The notes: generated by a model from the sequence alone, not told the origin. A stretch of 64,000 nucleotides of DNA from Arcuatula senhousia (GCA_963971305.1 OZ020308.1:25449275-25513274), one strand, 5' to 3'. Shown: positions 38,301 to 43,491, numbered from the stretch's first letter. Made by a program: numbers and translations.

Positions 38301-40437
38301 TTATTCTAATGAGAGTTAGTCGATTAAGTGGAATCCACTGTATTGCTAAAATCTATTACTATATATCTGAAATACTGTTAATATTTATATTTGGTCCATA
38401 GTAAACACTATTAGATTTTGTGACATAAAAATTCTTTTGGTGATAAGAAATATTTTGACCCTATTAAGTGGGGCTGTTTTGATTTTGATCGATTTATTTC
38501 AGTATAAGCCACGGTCTGTCTGGAGGTAAAGCTGGTACCATAGACTTTGTTAAGGGATCAGCAGACAGCATGAAGAAAGGCAAAAATGGACATTTCTGTG
38601 TGGTATGTTATTTGATAACTTATATAAATGTAACTTTTTTTAAGCAGCTTTCATTGAAATTATTTTCAAGGGGAAACATTTTAACCAACCTTTATCAATT
38701 GCTATTATGTATTTCACAATTCTTGTCCAAACAGGAATTAAACTACATTTTTGTCTCACCTGCGAAGCAGAGCAGGCATACTAGGTGTTACTTTACCGAT
38801 GGCCGCGTTAACTTTTTGGAAAAGTTTTATGAGCACCTCCATATCTCAAGAACTATAGGTCCTGGGTTGATGAAACTTGGTATGCATATGCCCCAGTAGT
38901 AGCTTAGCACAGTTGCATCCTCAATTTTTTACCTTGACCTTGATTTTCAGGTTGCGTGACATTGACAATTTTCAATCATATTATAGCAATGGAAAAGTTT
39001 TGCGAGCACCTCCATATCTCAAGAACTATAGGTCCTAGGTTGCTGAAACTTGGTATGCATATGCCCCAGTAGTAGCTTAGCACAGTTGCATCCCCATCTT
39101 TTAACCTTGACCTTGATTTTTCGGTTGAGTGACTTTGACAATTTTCAATTTATATAATAGCAATGGAAAAGTTTTGTGAGCACCTCAATATCTCAAGAAC
39201 TATATGTCCTAGGCTAATGAAACTTGGTATGCATATGCCCCAGTAGTAGCTTAGCACAGTTGCATCCCCATCTTTTGACCTTGACCTTGGTTTTCCGGTT
39301 GAGTGACTTTGACAATTTTCAATGCATATAATAGCAATGGAAAATTTTTGCGAGCACCTCCATATCTCAAGAACTATATGTCCTAGGTTGATGAAACTTG
39401 GTATGCATATGCCCAAGTAGTAGCTTAGCACAGTTACATCCTCATCTTTTGACCTTGACCTTGATTTTTTGGTTGAGTGACTTTGATTATTTTTATTGCA
39501 TATATTTGCAATGTTTAAGTTCTATAAACATCTTTTGATCTCAGAAACTGAAAATCCTGTAAATTCAAAATATAGTGGAAGTAAGAAAGAATAATTGTTT
39601 CTGATGGTGCCGGCAGGCGAGACATACGTTAGTGTTAACTCTTGTTGTATTTGGGTTCCTTCAGGTTTGCTAGAAAATACGTTTTAGTTTGTAAATTAAC
39701 AATTTTTCTCAGAATAACAGTTGTAGTACATTTATTAAGTGAGTAATAAATTGTGAGGCTGCTGCAGTACACCTTTATCAGGTCATAAAGTCACTTTTAT
39801 AAATAGGTAAATTTTATAATGTTAGGTCACTGGTCATTTCCCATGAATTACCAAGGTCTCCCCTAAATTGACTTAGGGCATTCCATGTAATTTTTAGGCA
39901 GAGCCTTATAGCGTCATAAAGCTATCTGATTTTCACGTTTTTTTTTTCCGTCTAGGCAGGGTAAATCGGTCAGTCAATATTGCTACCAGAGGATCTATTA
40001 CAGAACATTATTCGTGTATTGTATTTTAAATGTTATACGTATTGTCTAAAATAGGAGGTACATATTTATACCCCCAACATAAATGCGATATAAATGTGCT
40101 CTACATATCGTGTATCAATACTCGTTGACGTTTACTTAAGCATTTTTTACCTTTGACCTTTGATCAAGTGGGCGGAGCTTAATTACAGATTTCTTAACTT
40201 AATATGTAAGTGTGCGGAGGAAACAAACAAAACTGATGTGCTATGTTTCAAGTTTATGAAACACAGATCGTTCTTTATTTTTAGTGCTTAGATTTGATTC
40301 AGATTTAGCTCTGCCTTTAAACGCTTTAGCGCTTTGATTACTCTTTTAAAGTTGCAATTGAATTTGGGATCTAAACTTTAGCATTACAAATGATCTTTAT
40401 TTTTTTCTTTCTGTTATTGTAGATTGTCACCAGTTGA
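1002..40437 (+). CDS. MYO1C: Unconventional myosin-Ic-like gene (29 exons, 5' end outside window)
   Basis: Actin-based, membrane-binding monomeric motor; in animals it links cortical actin to membranes and takes part in exocytosis and membrane tension. Twenty-nine exons with GT-AG introns join in phase into 986 residues plus stop; human MYO1C is about 1030-1060, so only roughly 40 N-terminal residues are missing upstream. Visible in order: P-loop GESGAGKT (2429-2452), switch [10 protein letters not shown] (2988-3014), switch [10 protein letters not shown] (11935-11958), the actin-binding and converter regions, three IQ motifs (26480 to about 28080) for calmodulin-type light chains, and a TH1 tail with a PH-like lipid-binding region (about 33214-38602). 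The 16th residue before DALAK, the TEDS site, is glutamate (7957-7959), so the head should not need heavy-chain phosphorylation. The tail stretch GTIDF and KNGH match MYO1C better than MYO1D or MYO1A/B. Invertebrates usually have one gene for vertebrate MYO1C and MYO1H, so the symbol marks the subfamily. No frameshift or stop seen. Confidence 0.93.
1157..1390 (+). repeat. Family F fragment (degenerate)
   Basis: CACAGTTTTCTGGGCATCTACATG and CAGCCTCTTGATATTTGGTA match the core unit of the complete family F copy at 16285-17050. The ends are decayed. Confidence 0.6.
1484..1565. repeat. Short tandem repeat, ~22-24 bp unit
   Basis: Four copies of an ACTATACAAAAA-type block, then ACAAACAGT, with a growing A run. 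Confidence 0.8.
2359..2557 (+). CDS. MYO1C: Myosin-Ic exon b (P-loop)
   Basis: Acceptor TTTTTTACAG, donor GTTTGT. It carries the nucleotide-binding P-loop GESGAGKT and the following TEASKKIL helix, and ends with QSNPLLE. It joins exon a through a split isoleucine codon (AT|T). A longer open frame runs back to 2255 and on to 2638, but those extensions are intron. Confidence 0.93.
2961..3041 (+). CDS. MYO1C: Myosin-Ic exon c (switch I)
   Basis: Acceptor TATTTTACAG, donor GTATCT, 27 codons in phase 0. It encodes AFGNAKT followed by NDNSSRFGK, the switch I loop that contacts ATP, and KYMDIQFDF, nearly invariant in class I myosins. Confidence 0.93.
3347..3526 (+). CDS. MYO1C: Myosin-Ic exon d (upper 50[12 protein letters not shown])
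   Basis: Acceptor CTTTTATAG, donor GTAGGT, 60 codons. It contains LLEKSRVV and [11 protein letters not shown], hallmark strings of the class I motor. Confidence 0.93.
3960..4496 (+). mobile_element. Family H element, complete
   Basis: Starts ATGCCCCATCTAC and folds back on AGGTGCAT nearby. The core repeats the ACCATATTGGTATGGTAGGTG unit. It ends with a GAGGCAT inverted copy of the start, a hairpin TATGTC/GACATA (4472-4488) and TTCTTGTT. It lies 32 bases upstream of a myosin exon. Confidence 0.75.
4529..4627 (+). CDS. MYO1C: Myosin-Ic exon e
   Basis: Acceptor CCTATTTCAG, donor GTTTGT, 33 codons of the variable upper 50K segment before the [11 protein letters not shown] helix. A family H repeat ends about 32 bases upstream of this acceptor. 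Confidence 0.9.
5073..5186 (+). CDS. MYO1C: Myosin-Ic exon f (VASVLHLGN)
   Basis: Acceptor ATATTTTCAG, donor GTTTGT, 38 codons. It encodes [14 protein letters not shown], a strongly conserved motor helix, then an acidic stretch. Confidence 0.92.
6295..6429 (+). mobile_element. Family H element, internally deleted copy
   Basis: Same start (ATGCCCCATCTATGAAAGTA) and same end (GGCATTATGTC, GACATTTTCTT) as the complete copy at 3960-4496, but with no tandem core: only about 135 bp. Confidence 0.65.
6834..7313 (+). mobile_element. Family D element
   Basis: Starts TATACCCCCACTCG with an immediate foldback (GAGAGGGGGCTAT) and ends CGAGTGGGGGTAT, an inverted copy of the start. The core is about three 130-190-bp units containing TTTCTC(A/G)GCTTCTA and ATTGGTTTCAAATTTGGTA. 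A second copy lies at 59971-60735. Confidence 0.8.
7365..7590 (-). pseudogene. LINE retrotransposon 3' end (C-terminal ORF2 remnant)
   Basis: The minus strand reads an open frame of about 75 codons to a stop at 7365-7367, with [16 protein letters not shown], then [22 protein letters not shown] and LVSVLC. This is the usual C-terminus of LINE endonuclease/reverse-transcriptase proteins (pattern GKRKRGRP..TW....DR..WR). Only this end is left, as expected for a 5'-truncated insertion. It directly follows the family D element. Confidence 0.75.
7891..7962 (+). CDS. MYO1C: Myosin-Ic exon g (cardiomyopathy loop, TEDS residue)
   Basis: Acceptor TTTTCTTTAG, donor GTAAAA, 24 codons: LLGCPEDIL, then ANGEK. 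Counting back 16 residues from the DALAK of the next exon lands on the glutamate at 7957-7959, the TEDS position. The short length and a nearby alternative AG make the exact start slightly uncertain. Confidence 0.85.
8505..8850. repeat. Degenerate tandem repeat, ~55-65 bp unit
   Basis: The block GAGTTATCTCCACCTGAATT followed by A-rich sequence recurs about six times with substitutions and indels, inside the intron before the DALAK exon. Confidence 0.65.
9206..9325 (+). CDS. MYO1C: Myosin-Ic exon h (DALAK helix)
   Basis: Acceptor TTCTTTCAG, donor GTTAGT, 40 codons. It contains [12 protein letters not shown] and the [10 protein letters not shown] helix typical of all myosin heads. Confidence 0.92.
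9558..11731. mobile_element. 2.2-kb inverted-repeat element, PIF/Harbinger-like
   Basis: Ends are inverted: GGCCACGCCGAATTAATT at the left, and AATTAATTCTGTGTGGCC at the right, extending to CTTGTTC/GAACAAG. TTA lies directly outside both ends, the target preferred by PIF/Harbinger elements, whose ends often begin GG. No transposase frame is visible, so it is non-autonomous. It contains the exact 201-bp duplication at 11008-11400. Confidence 0.65.
11008..11400. repeat. Exact direct tandem duplication, period 201 bp
   Basis: The block beginning GTGAATAAAGATAGGAAG at 11017 recurs at 11218 and continues without visible difference to CAACTAAAGACA. Two copies only. Recent duplication or an assembly artefact. 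Confidence 0.85.
11902..11969 (+). CDS. MYO1C: Myosin-Ic exon i (switch II)
   Basis: Acceptor TTTTTCACAG, donor GTAAGT, ends in phase 2. It encodes [10 protein letters not shown], switch II. The alternative AG two bases downstream would bring an immediate stop codon, which fixes this start. Confidence 0.9.
12212..13751 (+). mobile_element. Family B element, long-unit type
   Basis: Starts TAGCTCACCTGACCCGAAG with an immediate foldback (GGGTCATGTGAGCT), then a GTCCGTCC microsatellite. Three core units of about 490 bp (TCTGACACCATAAG, ATCGTTTGGATTTTTGATTC, CAGCACCTCAAGATCTACC). It ends CAGGTGAGCGATTCAGG, hairpin AGGCTCCTAGGAGCCT, CTTGT. Confidence 0.85.
14057..14170 (+). repeat. Fragment of a repeat with TATAATGGTAT...GTCCGCATC core
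   Basis: TACATATATAATGGTATAATTC, then GTCCGCATCATTGTC and TTCCACAATAACTTTA. A related 5' fragment lies at 37191-37265. Confidence 0.5.
14250..14355 (+). CDS. MYO1C: Myosin-Ic exon j ([15 protein letters not shown])
   Basis: Acceptor ATTTTTAG, donor GTAACA. It encodes [17 protein letters not shown], the relay-helix signature, and ends EGIE just before the WEP motif. Confidence 0.93.
14576..14855 (+). repeat. Family I intron repeat
   Basis: GTTATAAAATGGTGAATTTT, a GGGCGGGC run, TTCGTAACAGTTTT, CAGCAACTACTTATCACAG and GGTCTGTCGCTCATCTACTT. The same order occurs at 26743-27012, 28280-28700 and 33800-34010. Element ends are not clear. Confidence 0.7.
14857..14937 (+). CDS. MYO1C: Myosin-Ic exon k (relay loop)
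   Basis: Acceptor CTATTTCAG, donor GTAAAT, 27 codons. It starts [15 protein letters not shown] and ends IGIITLL. Confidence 0.92.
15098..15309. mobile_element. Family J MITE (TA-flanked)
   Basis: TACTGTATAATCATTT at the left and a terminal CTACAGTA at the right. The core has TTTTCATGGGGATAAAATTTC and an inverted counterpart. Five copies lie in this gene; TA flanks fit Tc1/mariner-type insertion. Confidence 0.6.
15483..15623 (+). CDS. MYO1C: Myosin-Ic exon l (lower 50K)
   Basis: Acceptor follows a run of T (TTTTTTTTAG); donor GTTAGT; 47 codons. It encodes [19 protein letters not shown] and a variable loop ending SRDD. Confidence 0.9.
15663..15858. mobile_element. GGGCTGTTCC MITE with TTA duplication
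   Basis: Inverted ends GGGCTGTTCCATTTAAACAT and GTTTGAATGGAACATCCC, with TTA directly outside on both sides. PIF/Harbinger-type MITE. Sister of 19081-19268. Confidence 0.75.
16285..17050 (+). mobile_element. Family F element, complete
   Basis: Starts GTCGCCTGCAGCATG with a nearby foldback (AAAGCGACATAT). Four core units of about 170 bp (TTTTCCAGGCAACTACATG, CCTCTTGATATTTGG, GCGATTTTATGCCC). It ends TGCAGGCGACATAT, an inverted start, then hairpin GCCTTCCGGGGAAGGC and TCCATTTAG. Confidence 0.8.
17166..17402. mobile_element. Family J MITE
   Basis: TACTGTAAATAC at the left and AATGAATCCACAGTA at the right. Internal GCCACGAAATTTTATATCC and CACGAAAATTGGTACCC arms. It ends 24 bases before a myosin exon. 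Confidence 0.7.
17427..17522 (+). CDS. MYO1C: Myosin-Ic exon m ([10 protein letters not shown])
   Basis: Acceptor TGTTTCAG, donor GTAGGT, 32 codons. It encodes [21 protein letters not shown], an actin-interface motif shared by all myosin classes. A TA-flanked MITE ends 24 bases upstream of the acceptor. Confidence 0.93.
17859..18256 (+). mobile_element. Family G element
   Basis: Starts GCCGAGTTGCAATG with a foldback (GAAGTTGAACTTGGC) and a GATGATGATGG run. It ends CAACTCAGCTTTGC, an inverted start. No long tandem core in this copy. Confidence 0.6.
18302..18382 (+). CDS. MYO1C: Myosin-Ic exon n (loop 2 region)
   Basis: Acceptor GTAATTTCAG, donor GTAAGT, 27 codons ending with a lysine-rich stretch ([10 protein letters not shown]), consistent with the positively charged actin-binding loop 2. 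Confidence 0.9.
18491..18707. mobile_element. Hairpin MITE, ~215 bp
   Basis: Left arm GATTGAATGCAATATTTTGT pairs with right arm ACAAAATATTTTGCATTCAA. The arms continue inwards through GTGTGTAAAA/TTTTACACAC, GTGGACCT/AGGTCCAC and CATTTTCAACATG, so almost the whole element folds on itself. Confidence 0.75.
18954..19059 (+). CDS. MYO1C: Myosin-Ic exon o ([15 protein letters not shown])
   Basis: Acceptor TTACTTCTAG, donor GTAAGG, ends in phase 1. It contains [12 protein letters not shown] and [11 protein letters not shown], the SH helix approach. A TAA-flanked MITE begins 21 bases after the donor. Confidence 0.92.
19081..19268. mobile_element. GGGCTGTTCC MITE with TAA duplication
   Basis: Perfect inverted ends of at least 28 bp beginning GGGCTGTTCCAGCAAAACAT. 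TAA lies directly outside each end. Typical of small PIF/Harbinger MITEs. Starts 21 bases downstream of a myosin donor site. Confidence 0.85.
19459..22670 (+). mobile_element. Family A element, complete, interrupted by family B
   Basis: Starts GTCTCGCCTGCGACGAATAG with a foldback (AGTCGCGGAAGGCGAGAC) and a GGCGACGGCGGCG run. Core units of about 180 bp follow. It ends GGTGCCGGCAGGCAAGACAT (inverted start) and CACACTTGTT. A family B element occupies 20249-21757. The units before and after the insertion are near-identical copies of each other. Confidence 0.88.
20249..21757 (+). mobile_element. Family B element, short-unit type, nested in family A
   Basis: Start TAGCTCACCTGGACC with foldback GGTCCATGTGAGCT, then a GTCGTCGTC microsatellite. 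About seven core units of roughly 163 bp (CAGATGACCCCTTATAGGGG, GATTAGCTGTTGCTTGCTT). It ends CAGGTGAGCGATTCAGG, hairpin AGGCTCCTGGGAGCCT, CTTGTT. Almost the same element lies at 57108-58565. Confidence 0.9.
22840..23051. mobile_element. Family J MITE next to a myosin exon
   Basis: TACAGTGGATTCATTTAT at the left, AATGAAACCACAGTA at the right, with arms such as GTGGGTACCAAATTTCGTGG folding back. Ends 17 bases before the acceptor of the SH1 exon. Confidence 0.75.
23069..23186 (+). CDS. MYO1C: Myosin-Ic exon p (SH1 helix and converter)
   Basis: Acceptor TTTGACAG, donor GTAAAT, phase 1 in and phase 2 out. It encodes [20 protein letters not shown] and [12 protein letters not shown], the SH helices and start of the converter. 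The preceding intron is about 4 kb, mostly a nested repeat. Confidence 0.93.
23536..23649 (+). CDS. MYO1C: Myosin-Ic exon q (converter)
   Basis: Acceptor TTATTTTAG, donor GTAAGT. It encodes [12 protein letters not shown], then the converter segment ending YRLGE, which precedes the conserved TKIFIR-type strand of the next exon. Confidence 0.92.
23781..25106. mobile_element. 1.3-kb inverted-end element containing a family J MITE
   Basis: TATCAAGGTTCCCACGCC at the left pairs with GAGTGGGAGCCTTGATA at the right. The inner flanks also match (CCTTGAAAATGAGAAAAAG against CTTTGAATTTCATCAC). A TA-flanked MITE sits inside at 24073-24288. No target duplication seen. Confidence 0.55.
24073..24288. mobile_element. 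Family J MITE (nested)
   Basis: TACTGTGGTTTCATTATT and AATGAATCCACAGTA ends. The centre has TGACCCACGAAATTTGACACC and the CTGCAGACTTCTGAACCAC block shared with the copies at 17166 and 27776. Confidence 0.8.
25341..25417 (+). CDS. MYO1C: Myosin-Ic exon r (TKLFIRFPR, end of motor)
   Basis: Acceptor TCTTTTCAG, donor GTAGGT. It encodes [18 protein letters not shown] and RKHEL, the end of the converter leading into the lever arm. Confidence 0.92.
25561..26408 (+). mobile_element. Family H element, 5'-decayed
   Basis: About six units of roughly 140 bp (TTGGTATGGTAGGTGCACC, GCACAATGCATGCTTC, GTGACCTATATTTTC), then GGGAGATAGGGCATTATGTC, GGACATATTCTTGTT, the same end as at 4496. The ATGCCCC start is not visible. 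Confidence 0.75.
26480..26548 (+). CDS. MYO1C: Myosin-Ic exon s (IQ motif 1)
   Basis: Acceptor CCTTTTTAG, donor GTAAGT. It encodes [18 protein letters not shown], a consensus IQ motif binding calmodulin or a myosin light chain. Confidence 0.9.
26743..27012 (+). repeat. Family I intron repeat
   Basis: GGTTATAAAATGATAAATGT, a GGGTGGGCGG run, ATCGTAACAGTTTTCTCAG and GGTCTGATGCTCACCTACTT, in the same order as at 14576. Confidence 0.65.
27257..27341 (+). CDS. MYO1C: Myosin-Ic exon t (IQ motif 2)
   Basis: Acceptor GTTTTACAG, donor GTATGT. It encodes [19 protein letters not shown], a second IQ motif, and the first half of the third (AVQVIRK). Confidence 0.9.
27776..27932. repeat. Family J MITE, truncated
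   Basis: ACTATGGTTTCACGAAATTTG through CGTGAATTTAAGAATCCAC to GAAAATAAATGAATC. One half of the left arm is missing. Confidence 0.6.
28055..28214 (+). CDS. MYO1C: Myosin-Ic exon u (IQ motif 3, post-IQ, TH1 start)
   Basis: Acceptor TTGTTCCAG, donor GTAAAA, 53 codons. It completes the third IQ motif ([10 protein letters not shown]), then encodes [20 protein letters not shown] and KSWPHPP, matching the NYILNLRYHLP and KSW region of vertebrate MYO1C/H. Confidence 0.92.
28280..28700 (+). repeat. Family I intron repeat, two diverged copies
   Basis: TTATAAGATGGTGAAAATC then TTATAAAATGGTGAAAGTC with TCGTAACAGTTTTCTCAGC; GGTCTGTCGCTCATATACTT follows. Confidence 0.65.
29438..29521 (+). CDS. MYO1C: Myosin-Ic exon v (TH1)
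   Basis: Acceptor GTATTTCAG, donor GTAGGT, 28 codons. It encodes [18 protein letters not shown], the basic TH1 region equivalent to LLRKMCVRNLVQKY in vertebrates. Confidence 0.9.
30586..30679 (+). CDS. MYO1C: Myosin-Ic exon w (TH1)
   Basis: Acceptor TATTTTTAG, donor GTAAGT. It encodes [20 protein letters not shown], like the SEIFRGRKDGYTESLNQPF stretch of vertebrate MYO1C/H. Confidence 0.9.
30809..32698 (+). mobile_element. Family A element, complete, homogeneous array
   Basis: Start GTCTCGCCTGCGACG with foldback, GGCGGCGGCGACGGCGG run, then about ten units of 181-182 bp. The middle six or seven are nearly identical (GGAAAAGTATATTAGCTAGG), pointing to recent homogenisation. The last unit is the distinctive terminal type (CAGACAGAAAAC). 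Ends GCAGGCGAGACAT and CACACTTGTT. Confidence 0.9.
33214..33284 (+). CDS. MYO1C: Myosin-Ic exon x (TH1)
   Basis: Acceptor CTATTTTTAG, donor GTAAGT, 23 codons in the linker before the PH-like segment. A family A array fills most of the preceding intron. Confidence 0.87.
33601..33742 (+). CDS. MYO1C: Myosin-Ic exon y (PH-like part of TH1)
   Basis: Acceptor TATTTTCCAG, donor GTAAGG. It encodes [19 protein letters not shown], the start of the putative PH domain that binds phosphoinositides. The basic KARKR run is the expected lipid contact. Confidence 0.92.
33800..34010 (+). repeat. Family I intron repeat
   Basis: GGGTAATAAAATTGTGAATG, TTTAACAGTTTTCTCAGC and CTCGATATTTGGTATGCAGC, in family order. 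Confidence 0.55.
34196..35080 (+). mobile_element. Family C element, complete
   Basis: Start GTCTCGCCTGCGAAGCAGAG with foldback GCGGGACAT and a GGCGGCGGCGG run. Four units of about 174 bp (GAGCACCTCCATATCTCAAG, ATGCCCCAGTAGTAGC, TTGACCTTGACCTTGATTTT). End GGTGCCGGCAGGCGAGACAT then GTGTTAACTCTTGTT. Ends match family A, but the core does not. The 197-codon minus frame here only reflects a unit length divisible by three. Confidence 0.9.
35434..35504 (+). CDS. MYO1C: Myosin-Ic exon z (TH1)
   Basis: Acceptor GTTGTTGTAG, donor GTAAAA. It encodes [20 protein letters not shown], matching the LSDGILVIHV strand of the vertebrate TH1 domain. Confidence 0.9.
35570..37019 (+). mobile_element. Family B element, long-unit type
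   Basis: TAGCTCACCTGGCCAAAGG start with foldback, GTCCGTCTCC run, three units of about 480 bp (TTAACTCCTCTGACAC, GTGGGGATTTTTGATT, AAGATCTACAAAATA). End CAGGTGAGCGATTCAGG, hairpin AGGCTCCTGGGAGCCT, CTTGTT. Confidence 0.87.
37191..37265 (+). repeat. 5' fragment of the TATACGACC repeat
   Basis: TTTATACGACCACAAATAATCG, GGACATATAATGGTATGATG and GTTGTTGTCATC. Resembles 14057-14170; nothing of a core remains. Confidence 0.45.
37321..37421 (+). CDS. MYO1C: Myosin-Ic exon aa (TH1)
   Basis: Acceptor TGTCTTGTAG, donor GTTTGT. It encodes [17 protein letters not shown] and VIKVVNDQ, matching the GDAVLQ..HVIE.LTK segment of MYO1C. Confidence 0.9.
37893..38340. mobile_element. 448-bp element with TA duplication (Tc1/mariner-like MITE)
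   Basis: Inverted ends CAGTGGATTCC and GGAATCCACTG, TA directly outside both ends. Inner similarity CTTATTAGCATAATC against GATTATTCTAATGAGAG. No transposase frame. Confidence 0.75.
38503..38602 (+). CDS. MYO1C: Myosin-Ic exon bb (TH1 C-terminal)
   Basis: Acceptor TTTATTTCAG, donor GTATGT. It encodes [14 protein letters not shown] and KNGHFCV, close to the C-terminal GTIDFTPGSE...KNGHLAV of MYO1C. Confidence 0.9.
38749..39646 (+). mobile_element. Family C element, complete
   Basis: GTCTCACCTGCGAAGCAGAG start, four units of about 174 bp as in 34196-35080, end GGTGCCGGCAGGCGAGACAT, GTGTTAACTCTTGTT. Lies in the last intron of the myosin gene. Confidence 0.88.
39896..40337 (+). mobile_element. 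Family Q element
   Basis: Starts AGGCAGAGCCTTATAGCG; ends CTCTGCCT (inverted start) then AAACGCTTTAGCGCTTTGA, an imperfect hairpin. A homologous element in reverse orientation lies at 47955-48571. It ends 85 bases before the last coding exon. Confidence 0.6.
40423..40437 (+). CDS. MYO1C: Myosin-Ic last coding exon (IVTS, stop)
   Basis: Acceptor GTTATTGTAG at 40413-40422, then IVTS and TGA in phase 0. The vertebrate tail also ends within about ten residues of KNGHLAV, so a very short last exon is expected. The 3' UTR starts at 40438. Confidence 0.75.
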   Translation: MVTS

Positions 40438-42053
40438 TAATGAAAAAGGATATTGAGTGGAAGTTTTCTTCAATTTAAGGGGACCACAGTTAGATAGAAG
40501 CCAGGATTGTTAATGGGAACAAAGAAATCCACTTCAGTTCATTTGCAATTATTTGTTACTTTTGGTGTATGATTTATCCCATTTGTGATTATTTTTGTTG
40601 ATCCAACCATGAACATTCATCCACAAATTGATATTGTTTATGTTATATGTGTATACATATATGACTTACTGAAGCAAAGGTCTCTAAATATATATTAGTA
40701 ATGAATTGCCAAAAACAAAACCCTCAAAATTGCAGACTAGTCTAAAAGTTATACATGTATATTTCATATGATCAGCTGATTTAGAACAAATCAAACTCAG
40801 ACTTTTTTATAAACAAAACCATTGTGTTCTTACCATTTTATTTTCCTAACAAAAATAGACAAAAAAAATATTCATTAATCATTCATTATATTGAATCACA
40901 TGAAGCAAAACCCTTTTTGGTCAGGCCAAGTTTGGAAGGCATTTTTTCCATCCCCCATCCCCCACACGAATTCATATTAAGGAGGAATGGAAATCAACAT
41001 AATTTACCCCAAAACACATCTAAAAAAATATAAAGTGCCTTCCAACACCCCATCCAATTATTAATGGAATAACCCTCACCTGAAACATGTGTCAGGGTCC
41101 TGCATGGTCCTTTGACACATAGTGTACTACAGTGCTAGTACTATTTCTGTCACAGTTTTGATACACTTTCTCACTACTTTGGATTATCTTAAGCAATTTT
41201 ATGCCTGTAACATATCTACGTGTACTGAATTAGTGAACACTGTGGATAACTCATTTATATTTTCGTAAGGATCCCCAAAATTGAAATTTTGTTCAATTTT
41301 TAATTTCATGCTTTCTGGTTTCTAGAAAGAACTTATATTATTGGGTTCTTATTTTTGTGGTGGACTGCCAGTGTAGTATAAAAGTATGAAGTAAGTATGA
41401 ACTTCTAGAACATTTTTTTTTATTCATGTTATTCATGTTATTTTTAAAGTTCAAATTATCAGCAAGAAAACCTAATGATTTTTTTTTGTAATTACAATGT
41501 TCACTGTGTGAAATTAAGAAACCCCAACAATAATTGTAATATTTTTTTATTGCCAAAACTCAGAAATTGGCTCACCATAAATTTTTATTTTTCCAAGTGT
41601 TTAATATTATTGTTAAAACAAATTTCTGTCTGATCCAGCCTTTTTGTATTGTCTGGTAGGAATTTCTGGGTTTTCATTCCATGTGTGTTTTCTTATTATT
41701 AATATATGTATACCTGTACTGATTCTTGTTTTGGAATCAAAATGTATATCATACCATCTTCCCCATACATCTGATTCTCCCGCTGGGAGACAAAATCTTG
41801 GCACATGCTAATGCCCCCAATTAACATTAAAATGCAATTTTAAAGAGCATTGAAAATCTCCCGCTTTTATGTCCAATATCCCCCTAAAAGAAAAATCAAA
41901 ATCTCAAGCATTGTACCATGCCGAATTCTTCATATGTTTGCCAGTCTTTTGTTATGCTAACCAATATTACATTTGAGCTGAGCTCCTTGATGGTAATGAA
42001 ACTCCTGTTAACATGCACATAATACAATGCAGTTTCAATGCTAATATGATGCA
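40438..42053 (+). other. Myosin 3' UTR or downstream DNA, no gene seen
   Basis: Sequence after the stop. No convincing AATAAA is seen in the first 1.6 kb; candidates lie at 42155 and 42880. A degraded family F-like stretch is at about 41085-41260. The transcript end cannot be fixed from sequence alone. Confidence 0.4.
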
Positions 42054-42370
42054 GGTTATACCTGTGACGCTCCCGAAGTTTGAACGTATCCTTAAATATT
42101 TTACAAGCTAAAATAAGTTGTTTTCAAATGATTTGAAACAAATTCTTATTCGAAAATAAAAACAAAGTAGCTTTTCTTGTGGGTCCTGTGTGCGATTAAT
42201 GACGTCAGGAATTTTCAAAGAAAAACGCGTTAAAAAGACGCTGAAAGTTCAGGAAACCGCGCGTGGTTTACCGGACGTTGAAGGAAAATTGAGCCCATAG
42301 TACAACTAGAATATTGACATTTCTACCATTATCGCTCCCTTCGGGAGCGTATAATGTGCATCTCAGGTTA
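42054..42370 (+). mobile_element. Family O element (GCTCCCGAAG ends)
   Basis: GTGACGCTCCCGAAG at the left, hairpin CGCTCCCTTCGGGAGCG at 42333-42349 on the right, itself an inverted counterpart of the start. Outer AGGTTATACC and CAGGTTAAC are also related. Same plan as families B, F and H, with a short core. Confidence 0.5.
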
Positions 42371-42879
42371 ACAATCACTCTTTAAAACAGCATCTCGGAC
42401 ATGAATGCAATTTTTTCAATACTGTGAATTCATTTATTATTGTTGTTATTAATGTTTGATTTCCACAAAAAAGACATTTCTTTGATATTTTTATTTCAGT
42501 TTTGTGTTTTTTCTATGCTGGTAGAAGGAATATCAAAGTAATTAATACTTCATTGAATCCTTATTTTGTAGCTGATAAAAATTGGTTCCCAGTCAATGAT
42601 TATTGAGACCTCATTAATTAATAACTTCCTAATCATTTGTATTATACCATTATCTTAGTATATTGGTCAATTAATATCAAATTAAGCATTAATTTCTAGT
42701 CATTGAAATATTGTCAAATATTGTTTCAAAAATGTTGTCTAGTCAAAAACCTGTGCCTTACTTTTTCCTTTTCTTCGCTTTTTTACTTTGATATTTATCA
42801 TAGTTATTCATGTACAGTTGAGAGATGAGACTTGAAGTTATAGAACATTTTTTAAAAACTACTTATAACAAATTTTAAG

Positions 42880-42885
42880 AATAAA
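42880..42885 (+). promoter_or_regulatory. Candidate polyadenylation signal AATAAA
   Basis: AATAAA about 2.4 kb after the myosin stop, followed by T-rich sequence (TTTTTGCCTTTTC). Weak by itself. Confidence 0.25.
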
Positions 42886-43371
42886 GATTTTTGCCTTTTC
42901 AACTGTCTTAAGAGTTAATTTGATAAAAGTCATGTTGCCCTTGTTCTCTCTGTAACAATTTTGAGTTTTATTATCATTCATGACAATATAAAGTAGATTT
43001 CAGGACGTTCATATTGTTTAAAGTATTTTGCCTATTCTGATTTGTTTTGTTTTGTCAAATGTAAAACCTTTGAGCGCAGGCTTAATTATTTAGACCTTGA
43101 AGTGAATGATCCAGTATAGTTTTTACTCTGTCCTTTCATCTACATTTTTGTTAGTGCTAAAACTCCAACAGATCTGAATTTTACCAATTGATTGATATTG
43201 ATAAGTATTTAGTGATTTGCATATTAGGATTTTATTTTTACAAATCCTTCAAATAGATATATACTTATAGTTTTGTCATGAAAGTAGTCTCTGACCTTTT
43301 AAGTGTTGAAGGTATTTTTGTCAAGAAAAGACTACTTTTAAGTCACTTATACCTGTTCATAAATACATTTA

Positions 43372-43491
43372 TCGGTAATAAGCGGCTTTTTCCTTTGATC
43401 TCATCTGCCTGATATTTTTTAGTATCATGGACAGTCCGTGATACAAGAAAATATCAGGTGGGAGCACTTGATAACTGTGACGTCATTACCG
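43372..43491. repeat. Hairpin element with TCGGTAAT ends
   Basis: Outer TCGGTAAT/ATTACCGA and inner GCCTGATATTTT/AAAATATCAGGTG with AGTATCATGGAC/GTCCGTGATAC at the tip, so the element folds into a long hairpin. It is directly followed by the palindrome at 43498. Confidence 0.6.
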
